Assembly (NCBI GenBank): GCA_011052255.1
Contig: DRJJ01000054.1
Span: 1 to 16,622, forward strand
Source of the DNA: Gammaproteobacteria bacterium
Lineage (GTDB): Bacteria; Pseudomonadota; Gammaproteobacteria; DRJJ01
Length of the DNA: 16,622 bases
Reading direction: 5' to 3'
Made by a program: the position numbers and the translations under genes. Shown here in pieces: positions 6,711-14,066 of the stretch. The notes under the pieces were generated by a model. That model was not told where the DNA came from. It did not search any database and was given only the letters and a program-made list of their open reading frames with translations. Position 1 is the first letter of the stretch, and each line of letters opens with the position of its first letter.

Positions 6711-7910
6711 ATGACTAGAAAAAAAATCTTATTTTTAGGAGGGTCTAAATTTCAGATCCCACCACTTGTTTACTCAAAAAGAAAAGGGTATGAAGTAATA
6801 ACCTGCGACTACCTACCGGAGAATCCTGGGCATAAGTATGCTGATAAATACTATAATGTTAGTACTACAGATCATGAAGCTGTCCTCAAGGTAGCATCAA
6901 AAGAGAAGGTTGATGGTATCGTGGCATACGCATCTGATCCTGCTGCTGCAACGCAAGCCTATGTTGCAAATAAACTTGGATTACCTTCAAACCCGTACGA
7001 GTCGGTTAAAATTTTATCACGAAAAGACCTTTTTAGGGATTTCCTGAACAAGAACGGATTCTTAACACCAAAATCAATGAGCTTCTATTTGTCTGCGGAA
7101 GCACTGGAGTGGGCAAATGAAACTGGATACCCACTCATAGTGAAACCAGTTGATTCATCAGGGAGTAAAGGTGTAAAAAAAATATATGGGAATGATGAGT
7201 TATCTGATGCATTTAAATATGCTTTGCAGTACTCAAGAGAGGGAAAAGTCACAGTAGAAGAATATTTTCTACGCGATGGATACCAGATTGCAGGAGATGG
7301 GTTTGTAGTAAATGGAAAGCTTGCTTTTCGGTGCTGGGCAAATGAACATTTTGATAAGCAATGCAACCCGTTCGTACCAATTGGGGAAAGTTTTCCGTCA
7401 GCAATGACGGATAAAACATTGAACCAGGCTCATTCTGAAACAGAAAGGTTACTGGAGCTTCTTGATATTAGAACCGGTGCGCTTAATTTTGATTTCCACT
7501 ATAATCGTGATGGCGACTTCTCATTTCTAGAACTAGGTCCAAGAAATGGGGGAAACCTGATTCCAGAAGTTATAAAATATTCAACAGGTGTTGATCTTGT
7601 TAAATATACTGTTGAAGCGGCAATTGGCGGAGATTGTGCTGGCCTGGAAATGAAAGAGTCGAATGGATACTATTCTTCATACATGGTACATGCTGTAAAT
7701 GACGGGATAATGGACTCCATTTGGTATAGTAATGAGATTCGTAAAAACATAATAGAAGAAACGATGTACTGCAATATTGGAGAATCGGTTAAAAAATTTA
7801 ATGGTTCAAATGAAACGCTAGGTACTATGATTCTCGGATTCGAGTCAGAATTAGAAATGCTGGATAAAATGGATAACATGGAAAAATACTTTAAAGTCAT
7901 GATTAAATGA
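6711..7910 (+). CDS. ATP-grasp carboxylate-amine ligase-like protein
   Basis: ATP-grasp enzymes activate a carboxylate as acyl-phosphate and join it to an amine or thiol. The 399-aa product has an N-terminal Rossmann-like pre-grasp domain (KILFLGGSK at 5-13), the central ATP-binding loop KPVDSSGSKGV (145-155), hinge residues VEEYF (182-186), and the Mg/ATP-binding end FLELGPRNGGN (272-282). Together these resemble the carbamoyl-phosphate-synthase/PurK-like branch seen in polysaccharide gene clusters. A good ribosome-binding region (aggtagga) precedes the ATG at 6711. Sitting right behind a sugar aminotransferase, it may attach an amino acid or other acid to the new sugar amine. The substrate cannot be read from sequence. 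Base composition is more A/T-rich than the housekeeping genes. Confidence 0.85.
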   Translation: MTRKKILFLGGSKFQIPPLVYSKRKGYEVITCDYLPENPGHKYADKYYNVSTTDHEAVLKVASKEKVDGIVAYASDPAAATQAYVANKLGLPSNPYESVKILSRKDLFRDFLNKNGFLTPKSMSFYLSAEALEWANETGYPLIVKPVDSSGSKGVKKIYGNDELSDAFKYALQYSREGKVTVEEYFLRDGYQIAGDGFVVNGKLAFRCWANEHFDKQCNPFVPIGESFPSAMTDKTLNQAHSETERLLELLDIRTGALNFDFHYNRDGDFSFLELGPRNGGNLIPEVIKYSTGVDLVKYTVEAAIGGDCAGLEMKESNGYYSSYMVHAVNDGIMDSIWYSNEIRKNIIEETMYCNIGESVKKFNGSNETLGTMILGFESELEMLDKMDNMEKYFKVMIK

Positions 7911-7919
7911 TGATGTTCC

Positions 7920-8058
7920 AATGTGATTGGAAGTAGTAAGTATGATGGGTGCTAAGTCTAGGCTGGTGCTTAGTGATATTCCAGGTGTACTGTTGGCGAT
8001 TTCAATTGCATCTATGGTTAGGTTACAAATGCAAAAAAAGAAGATAGAGTATACATGA
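7920..8058 (+). pseudogene. Possible relic of a hexapeptide-repeat acyltransferase C-terminus
   Basis: After the ATP-grasp stop, the frame starting at ATG 7942 reads 38 codons to TGA 8056-8058. Its core GAKSRLVLSDIP, then VLLAISIASMVR, follows the spacing of the C-terminal end of left-handed beta-helix acetyltransferases (typically GAGSVVxKDIP...AVGNPAKVIR). Just upstream, in another frame, NVIGSSK (from about 7920) resembles a preceding hexapeptide rung, so a frameshift would join the two. No N-terminal part remains. Alternatively it is a small protein gene, since GGAAG at 7929-7933 could serve as Shine-Dalgarno for 7942. The match is by eye and short, so confidence is low. Confidence 0.3.
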
Positions 8059-8088
8059 AAGTGCAAGCCATTTTATGTAACGTTTTAT

Positions 8089-8118
8089 CTGTTAAGAAAA
8101 TACAGTATTTTATACTGT
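8089..8118 (+). promoter_or_regulatory. Weak promoter or operator candidate before the sulfotransferase gene
   Basis: A -10-like TATACT (8111-8116) lies 16 nt after the poor -35-like CTGTTA (8089-8094). It overlaps a perfect dyad, acagtat (8102-8108) with atactgt (8112-8118), around ttt. The 282-bp A/T-rich gap before the next gene makes a separate promoter plausible, but the -35 match is poor. Confidence 0.2.
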
Positions 8119-8192
8119 TGATGCAATGATGGAGATTGAGTCGGAGGATATTGAGTAATTTTCTATGAAGATAATTTCAGGTGAGTGCATCC

Positions 8193-9206
8193 ATGAACAG
8201 TAAGGCAGAAGAAAAAGAACGAGAAGCGGAATTCAAAAGAAACCTCCAATTGGAAGGCTTGCTAAGTTTGCTGAATGGTGCATTGGGTGGTGCTGAGAAA
8301 AAACTTCTTGAAACAGCATCTAGTTTTGGCCCGGATTACCCTCTTATCTTTCTTATGGGGCCATTGCGAAGTGGTACTACGCTTTTCATGCAATGGTTGG
8401 CCCGCTGCGGTATTGTGGCATATCCAACAAATCTCCTATCCCGGTTTTATGGAGCGCCAGTTACAGGAGCGCATATTCAGTTAATGTTGACGGATCCACG
8501 CTATAATTTTCGTAACGAGATTCTAGATTTCAACAGCCAGATTTCTTTTGAGTCAGAGAATGGCAAAACAATAGGAGCGTTGGCACCAAATGAATTCTGG
8601 TATTTTTGGCGCCGTTTCCTTCCCTTTAAGGAATTGGATTGGTTGCCTGATGAAGAATTATTTCGAGTAGTTGACCAGGCTAGGCTTGTAAGTGAACTCA
8701 CAACGCTTACCCGTGTATTTAAAAAACCTTTTGCTCTGAAAAGTATGATTCTCAACTACAACATACCCTTTCTGAATACTATTTTTAGTAAAGCATTGTT
8801 CGTCCAGATTAAACGTGATCCTGTAACGAATGTCGCTTCTATCCTGGAGGCACGAAAACGACAACTAGGTAGCGAGAACGAGTGGTATTCATTCAAAATA
8901 CCTGAATATCTGCAACTGAAAGACCTTGACCCCATTAATCAATCTGTTGGACAGTTACTTAGTATTAACAAGGCACTAAAAAAAGGGATGGAATCTGTTG
9001 ACGAGTCCAGAAAAATGGTGGTGCAGTACGAAGAGTTTTGTCAAAATCCGAGGCAGGTATTTGATGAACTGGTAACGAAGATAGATCTTTTCAACCTGAA
9101 TTACAGATACTGTGGGCCGGATTTTTTCAGGATTTCACGAAATCCTGATGAGAAGGACAAATCAGAAATTGGTAAGGCGATAACAAGATATTATGATGAG
9201 GGATAA
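8193..9206 (+). CDS. Sulfotransferase family protein
   Basis: This is a P-loop sulfotransferase that would move sulfate from PAPS to a hydroxyl or amine. Counting from the ATG at 8193 (337 aa), the 5'-phosphosulfate-binding loop LMGPLRSGTTL is at about 54-64. The 3'-phosphate-binding region VQIKRDPVTNVASI is at about 204-217, with the expected Arg and Ser. The N-terminus is a charged helix with no signal peptide or membrane segment, so it should be cytoplasmic. The frame also opens at GTG 8181, but AGGTGAG (8179-8185) overlaps that codon and lies 7 nt before ATG 8193, so the ATG is preferred. In a polysaccharide locus, sulfation of a sugar or its substituent is the natural guess. Related proteins also sulfate lipids or other small molecules. 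Confidence 0.85.
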   Translation: MNSKAEEKEREAEFKRNLQLEGLLSLLNGALGGAEKKLLETASSFGPDYPLIFLMGPLRSGTTLFMQWLARCGIVAYPTNLLSRFYGAPVTGAHIQLMLTDPRYNFRNEILDFNSQISFESENGKTIGALAPNEFWYFWRRFLPFKELDWLPDEELFRVVDQARLVSELTTLTRVFKKPFALKSMILNYNIPFLNTIFSKALFVQIKRDPVTNVASILEARKRQLGSENEWYSFKIPEYLQLKDLDPINQSVGQLLSINKALKKGMESVDESRKMVVQYEEFCQNPRQVFDELVTKIDLFNLNYRYCGPDFFRISRNPDEKDKSEIGKAITRYYDEG

Positions 9207-9281
9207 ATGGCGGCTTGTGGGTACGTCCATGTGTTAAGGTTGAGTTTAGACATACTATAGTTACTTTTATAAGGATGGTAT

Positions 9282-10364
9282 ATGGCTGGTTTAAAAGAAA
9301 TACTAAATGACAACCTGAAATCTTGCAAATCTAACAAGTATACAGATAATCATGACTTTAGAAGATTCGGGAAGATAAATGTCATAAAAAAATCGGTAAA
9401 GAAAGCACTTGTGTACACAGGTGTCTATAAAAATCATGCAAGTAAAATAATTCAGAATAATATTGATCGGTTATCCTGGTTATATGATCGGCTTTATGAT
9501 GAAGAATCAAAAAAAATATTTATTGGGGTTCTGAGTTTTCGTGTACTGGGTTACGAGCGCGTTAGATTACCACTTAATACCCGTGAATATTGGAAAAAAC
9601 TAGAAGAGCTGGAAAGCTTGGCGCAAGAAACTGAAGAAATTAAACTTGGTTATTTTGGTTGGCATCTTAATAAAATAAACCTGGAAAGTGAAGGTTATCC
9701 AGTGGAATTATTTATACGACCTTATGGTATATATGCTCAATTTATTCTCCAGCAATACAGGTGTCAAATAAACAGCTCATCAATAGAGGTCGAAGAAGGT
9801 GATGTTGTGATAGACGCAGGTGGTTGTTACGGTGATACAGCCATTAATTTTGCATTGAATGTGGGCGAATCAGGGCGCGTCTATTGCTGGGAGTTTATGC
9901 CTGAAAATATAGATATCTTCAAACGTAACATGAAGTTAAATGAAAAATATTCCAGGCGAATAGAGTTGGTCGAAAACCCATTATGGTCATCGTCGGGTAA
10001 AAAACTTTATATTTCCGGTGTCGGACCCTGTGCAAGGTTAAGTCTGGATCCACCAAGAGATAAAAATCAAACAACAGTAGTAAATACCTATACGGTAGAC
10101 GATTTGTGTAGTGACAAGGGTTTACGTGCTTTGAATTTCATCAAGATGGACATAGAAGGTGCTGAACTGGAAGCACTTATTGGCGCAGAAAATACAATTC
10201 GTAAATTTAAACCAAAACTCGCTATTTCTGTTTACCATAACATTCAGGATTTCTGGGAGATTCCTCAATGGATTGACTCATTAGGGCTTGGTTATAGATT
10301 CTATTTACGACACTTTACTATTCATGCAGAAGAAACAGTCCTTTTTGCAGAAGTAGAAAAGTAA
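9282..10364 (+). CDS. FkbM-family methyltransferase
   Basis: This is a SAM-dependent methyltransferase of the FkbM type, usually acting on hydroxyls of sugars or polyketides. In the 360-aa product the SAM-binding motif VVIDAGGCYGDTA is at about 175-187 and the acidic ribose-binding residue in WEFMPEN at E204. The family-typical FIKMDIEGAELEAL (286-299) and KPKLAISVYH (310-319) follow. About 170 residues precede the catalytic domain; they contain no motif I know and no membrane segment. The start at 9282 has AAGGA at 9271-9275, 6 nt upstream. The gene stands 75 bp after the sulfotransferase and is A/T-rich. O-methylation of a sugar in the repeat unit is inferred from context. Confidence 0.88.
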   Translation: MAGLKEILNDNLKSCKSNKYTDNHDFRRFGKINVIKKSVKKALVYTGVYKNHASKIIQNNIDRLSWLYDRLYDEESKKIFIGVLSFRVLGYERVRLPLNTREYWKKLEELESLAQETEEIKLGYFGWHLNKINLESEGYPVELFIRPYGIYAQFILQQYRCQINSSSIEVEEGDVVIDAGGCYGDTAINFALNVGESGRVYCWEFMPENIDIFKRNMKLNEKYSRRIELVENPLWSSSGKKLYISGVGPCARLSLDPPRDKNQTTVVNTYTVDDLCSDKGLRALNFIKMDIEGAELEALIGAENTIRKFKPKLAISVYHNIQDFWEIPQWIDSLGLGYRFYLRHFTIHAEETVLFAEVEK

Positions 10365-10469
10365 GTATAATTCCAGTGCGTTATATCGTCATATGCTTTA
10401 AACATTATTATTCGGCATGAATAGTTGTAACATAGTTTATTAAATTGGTAGTGATCACAAGAAAATAGG
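10365..10469. other. Intergenic region before the flippase gene
   Basis: These 105 A/T-rich bp hold no gene and no clear terminator or promoter. The agg directly abutting the flippase ATG is too close to act as Shine-Dalgarno, so initiation there looks weak. Confidence 0.4.
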
Positions 10470-11996
10470 ATGAAAAATCCCATCTCACTCAAACATAATG
10501 CGATGGCAAATTTCATCGGTCTTGGCTACGTAACAATCATTAGTATTGTTATTTTTCCACTATATCTGCAGTATCTTGGATCAGAGGCTTATGGTCTTGT
10601 CGGGTTTTTTATGGTTCTGCAGGCATGGATGCAGTTGCTGGACATGGGGATGTCGCCATTATTAGCTCGACAGGCAGCGCGAACACGTGGGCAAAATATT
10701 GATAATTCGAACCTACGTAAACTGGTTAGAAGTTTTGAATTAATTATCTTTTTTCTTTCCATAACGATTGTTTTAGTCATCTCTACTTATAGTGAATGGA
10801 TTGCAAGTAGCTGGTTAAATGTAATATCGCTTGACTTGAAGAAGGTTGCGACAAGTATTTCATTTATGGGTGTAATTATTGGATTGCGCTTATTTTCGTC
10901 ATTGTATCGCAGTGGCATTCAGGGAATGGAAAACCAGGTTTGGTTGAATGTTGCAAACATAATACTGGTGACATTCAGGTATTTTGGTACGTTGCTGCTG
11001 TTGAAGTATGTAACTCAGGATATTATACATTTTTTTATATTTCAGCTTCTTGTTGGTATTGCAGAGTTGTTCGTATTGTTAACTATGTTTTACCGATCTG
11101 TGCCATACAAGAGTAAAGTAGGAATAGGGCTTTTCTGGGATACTCTTAAACCCATGCTTCCTTTTGCGGGTGGCATAGCCTATACCGCGGTGTTATGGGT
11201 GTTGCTCACACAGCTTGATAAATTGATTCTTTCGAATATTTTGCCGTTATCTGATTATGGATATTTTTCTCTTATGGCAATTGTAGCAGCAGGTATTATT
11301 CAGTTGTCCAGTCCCATTAGTCAGGCTATATTACCTAGAATGACATTTCTTCTATCTCAGGGAAATGAACGTGAGATGCTTGAATTATACAGAAAATCAA
11401 CGCAACTTATGACGGTAATAATGTTCCCTTTGGCTGGAATGATTGCTCTTTTTTCTAATGAACTATTATATGCATGGACAGGTGATAAGGAGGCTGCTGA
11501 ATGGGCGGGGCCTATACTGTACTGGTTTGCTCTAGGAAATGGGGTCCTGGCCGTTAGCGCATTTCAGTATTATCTACAGTTTGCACATGGTAAACTCAGG
11601 CTGCATATAATTTACACTTCAATTTTAGTAAGCGTCCAAATACCTATTATAATCTATACTGCATTTGAATATGGCGCACTAGGAGTTGCGTTAACATGGT
11701 TTGTGTTAAGATTGATTTCATTTATTATTTGGACCCCAGTCGTTCATAATGTATTTGCACCTGGTATTCATTTGCGCTGGCTATTAAAAGATGTTTTTCC
11801 TGTCCTTCTCAGCACTGCTTTTTTACTTGTGTTTTTTTCCAGTATGGAAATTGATTTTGAACGAATGAGCAGGAAAGAAATACTCTCAACCTTATTCGGT
11901 ATAGGCTCGGTGATTTTACTGGTGAATATATTTGTATCCACTACAAGCAGAGAACTCTTGTCTGACTTCGTCAAAAAGGTGTGCGGAACTAAATGA
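10470..11996 (+). CDS. Oligosaccharide flippase, Wzx-like
   Basis: This is a polytopic inner-membrane protein of the polysaccharide-biosynthesis branch of the MOP/MATE superfamily. Such proteins flip undecaprenyl-diphosphate-linked oligosaccharide from the cytoplasmic to the periplasmic face. The 508-aa length and about 12-14 hydrophobic segments fit. The N-terminus shows the family pattern: a first helix with ISIVIFPLYLQYLGSEAYGL, then DMGMSPLLARQAAR. Charged residues lie between helices, as in other Wzx proteins. The stop overlaps the next gene by the ATGA arrangement, so the two are translationally coupled. Wzx sequences diverge quickly, so the substrate cannot be predicted, and the symbol wzx would be a functional guess. 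Confidence 0.9.
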   Translation: MKNPISLKHNAMANFIGLGYVTIISIVIFPLYLQYLGSEAYGLVGFFMVLQAWMQLLDMGMSPLLARQAARTRGQNIDNSNLRKLVRSFELIIFFLSITIVLVISTYSEWIASSWLNVISLDLKKVATSISFMGVIIGLRLFSSLYRSGIQGMENQVWLNVANIILVTFRYFGTLLLLKYVTQDIIHFFIFQLLVGIAELFVLLTMFYRSVPYKSKVGIGLFWDTLKPMLPFAGGIAYTAVLWVLLTQLDKLILSNILPLSDYGYFSLMAIVAAGIIQLSSPISQAILPRMTFLLSQGNEREMLELYRKSTQLMTVIMFPLAGMIALFSNELLYAWTGDKEAAEWAGPILYWFALGNGVLAVSAFQYYLQFAHGKLRLHIIYTSILVSVQIPIIIYTAFEYGALGVALTWFVLRLISFIIWTPVVHNVFAPGIHLRWLLKDVFPVLLSTAFLLVFFSSMEIDFERMSRKEILSTLFGIGSVILLVNIFVSTTSRELLSDFVKKVCGTK

Positions 11997-12901
11997 TGAG
12001 AAGAACCCAAAAACAGATTATGCAGGCATGGGTCTCGCGTGAACCACCCTTAGTAAGTATATGCTGTATTACATATAATCATAAATCGTACCTGGGCGAA
12101 GCTATCGATAGCTTCTTGATGCAAGATACTGAATTTCCGTTTGAAATAATTATCCATGATGACGCGTCTGTCGATGGTACTGTCGACATAGTACAAGATT
12201 ATGCTGAAAAATATCCTGATATAATCAGGATAATTGTTCAGACAGAGAACCAGTATTCTAAGGGAGGATTGATAAACCCAAGATTCGTATTTCCTGTAAC
12301 AAGAGGAAAGTATATTGCATTGTGTGAGGGAGACGATTACTGGATGGATAAGACTAAACTACAAAAACAGGTAGATTTTCTGGAAGACCATCCTGAATAT
12401 GTGATTACGTTTTCAGACTGTCAGCCTTTCGATGAAAATGGGAAGCTTGGCATAAACTTTGGTGGAGCAAGAAGAGACCTGACGTCGATAGAATTAAAAC
12501 AGTCAACCCCAATTTCTACATTAACAGTATGCTTTCGAAATGTTATAAAGGGAATTCCGCAGGATTTAATGTCGGCTCGGTACGGTGATCTTGTTATTTG
12601 GTCATTACTGGGGGCATATGGTAAGGGTAAATATATGTCAGATATCATTCCGTCTGCATATAGAGTTCATGATTCTGGTGTTCATTCAAAGTTAAGCATT
12701 AAGAAGAAACATGAGATGGCGGCAATTACCAGAGCGGCATTATTTGCGTATTATAAAAGAAATAATAACCAAAATCTTGCGCAATTCTATAAGCTACAAA
12801 CGCTAAAAAGTATATTTCTCTCAATGACCTGGAGCGATATGTATCGACTTGTATTAAGAGATATACAGCGAATCTACAATAAGATTACACGCAGACTGTA
12901 A
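11993..12901 (+). CDS. Family 2 glycosyltransferase
   Basis: This is a GT-A fold, inverting glycosyltransferase (GT2), 302 aa, cytoplasmic or membrane-associated. The nucleotide-binding start PLVSICCITYNHKSYL is at 19-34, HDDASVDGT at 55-63, and the metal-binding DxD-like region CEGDDYWMDKTKLQKQ at about 111-126. No transmembrane segment is obvious. The first ATG (11993) overlaps the flippase stop, and a second ATG at 11996 directly follows; either could be used. The overlap shows that the two genes form one translation unit. Donor and acceptor sugars cannot be read from the sequence. The coding sequence contains two good dyads (12098-12115 and 12212-12232) of no obvious function. Confidence 0.92.
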   Translation: MMRRTQKQIMQAWVSREPPLVSICCITYNHKSYLGEAIDSFLMQDTEFPFEIIIHDDASVDGTVDIVQDYAEKYPDIIRIIVQTENQYSKGGLINPRFVFPVTRGKYIALCEGDDYWMDKTKLQKQVDFLEDHPEYVITFSDCQPFDENGKLGINFGGARRDLTSIELKQSTPISTLTVCFRNVIKGIPQDLMSARYGDLVIWSLLGAYGKGKYMSDIIPSAYRVHDSGVHSKLSIKKKHEMAAITRAALFAYYKRNNNQNLAQFYKLQTLKSIFLSMTWSDMYRLVLRDIQRIYNKITRRL

Positions 12902-13049
12902 AAATAGATCATCTTGTTATTAACCCAGTTGAGCGCTGTGAGAAATTGTTAGTTCCGTGAATAGTTATACTAGTAAAAATTTTTCCAGAAAGCTTATCAG
13001 ATCAGTTATTATAATAGATAATATTATATATCATCATTGATACCATGCC
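12902..13049. other. A/T-rich gap between two glycosyltransferase genes
   Basis: These 148 bp contain no supported gene; the longest open frame is 27 codons from GTG 12957. A perfect -10-like TATAAT (13010-13015) and TATACT (12966-12971) occur, but neither has a -35 at normal spacing. The gap breaks the otherwise tight gene packing and may mark a recombination joint or a weak internal promoter. Confidence 0.3.
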
Positions 13050-14006
13050 ATGAACCCATCGATAGACATTATTATAGTTAACTGGAACGCTGGCCTGCTA
13101 CTACGTAACTGCCTTAAGTCCATTGTGACAGCCAGTCGGGATGGCTTTTCACTGGGGCGCGTAGTGGTGGTCGATAACGGGTCGAGCGATGATTCACTTG
13201 TTGACATTGATAAGCTCTCTTTGCCACTTGATATTATTCGAAATTCTGTTAACCGAGGTTTTGGTGCTGCTTGCAATCAAGGGGCAGCTGCATGTGATGC
13301 ACCTTATCTCTTGTTTCTGAATCCTGACACCAGACTTTTTGAGAACTCCCTGGTTGTACCTCATGCATACTTGGAAGATCCATCTAATCATGATGCCGGT
13401 ATTTGTGGAATTCAGTTAATTGATGAAAAAGGACATGTGGCACGTAATTGCGCTCATTTTCCATCATTGATGAGATTTGCAGTTCAGTCGATTGGGCTTA
13501 ACAAGATCCAAAGGTTCGGAGGAGCTGGTGTCCACATGTTTGAATGGGATCATCTATCTGACAGATCAGTCGATCATGTGATAGGCGCTTTCTTCTTCAT
13601 GCGTAGGAGTTTGTATAATGAATTAAACGGATTTGATGAAAGATTCTTTGTGTATCTTGAAGATATCGATTTCTCATTGAGGGCAAAACGGGCAGGATGG
13701 ATGTCGGTCTACATTACAGGCGCACAGGCCTTTCACGCGGAGGGAGGCACTTCTAGGCAGGTTATGGCTAAGCGGCTGTTCTACTCCCTGCGCAGTCGTC
13801 TTCAGTATGGATTCAAACATTTTTCCCCTTCGAGGGCATGCGCGTTGCTGTTGATAACATTGTTTGTAGAGCCACTTACCCGATTAGTCTTTTTATTGCT
13901 GAGTGGTAATATTAGCGATATCCGAAATACATTGAGCGGGTTTAGCCTGTTATATCGAGATTTGTCAAATATAATTGGGCAGTCACATGGAGATTCCGGG
14001 GAATAA
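13050..14006 (+). CDS. Family 2 glycosyltransferase, rhamnosyltransferase (WbbL)-like
   Basis: This 318-aa GT2 enzyme is of the type often annotated as rhamnosyltransferase. The N-terminal strand DIIIVNWNAGLLLRNCL is at 6-22, VVDNGSSDDS at 40-49, NRGFGAACNQG at 68-78, and the metal-binding NPDT at 91-94. The conserved GFDERFFVYLEDIDFSLRA (194-212) carries the catalytic ED-D region, and HAEGGTS follows at 229-235. These blocks match the WbbL-like group closely; the actual sugar is not known. A hydrophobic stretch near the C-terminus (about residues 266-286) may associate with the membrane. No Shine-Dalgarno is visible before the ATG at 13050, although the start fits the family N-terminus. Confidence 0.92.
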   Translation: MNPSIDIIIVNWNAGLLLRNCLKSIVTASRDGFSLGRVVVVDNGSSDDSLVDIDKLSLPLDIIRNSVNRGFGAACNQGAAACDAPYLLFLNPDTRLFENSLVVPHAYLEDPSNHDAGICGIQLIDEKGHVARNCAHFPSLMRFAVQSIGLNKIQRFGGAGVHMFEWDHLSDRSVDHVIGAFFFMRRSLYNELNGFDERFFVYLEDIDFSLRAKRAGWMSVYITGAQAFHAEGGTSRQVMAKRLFYSLRSRLQYGFKHFSPSRACALLLITLFVEPLTRLVFLLLSGNISDIRNTLSGFSLLYRDLSNIIGQSHGDSGE

Positions 14007-14066
14007 CTTCATATGATCCTTATTATAGATATAAAATGACTTTACCTGTCATGGTTAGGAGTAAGT

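Noticed and set aside
8102..8118. LexA-box reading of the acagtat-ttt-atactgt dyad
   Set aside because: The half-sites are in the opposite order to CTGT-N8-ACAG, so it does not fit a LexA site.
8181..8192. GTG at 8181 as the sulfotransferase start
   Set aside because: The sequence AGGTGAG covering this codon is a good Shine-Dalgarno for the ATG at 8193, and no ribosome-binding site precedes the GTG.
12946..12971. TTGTTA and TATACT as a sigma-70 promoter
   Set aside because: The spacing is 14 nt, too short for a standard promoter.
12957..13040. A 27-codon frame from GTG in the gap before the second GT2 gene
   Set aside because: It is a low-complexity A/T-rich product with no ribosome-binding site and no similarity known to me.
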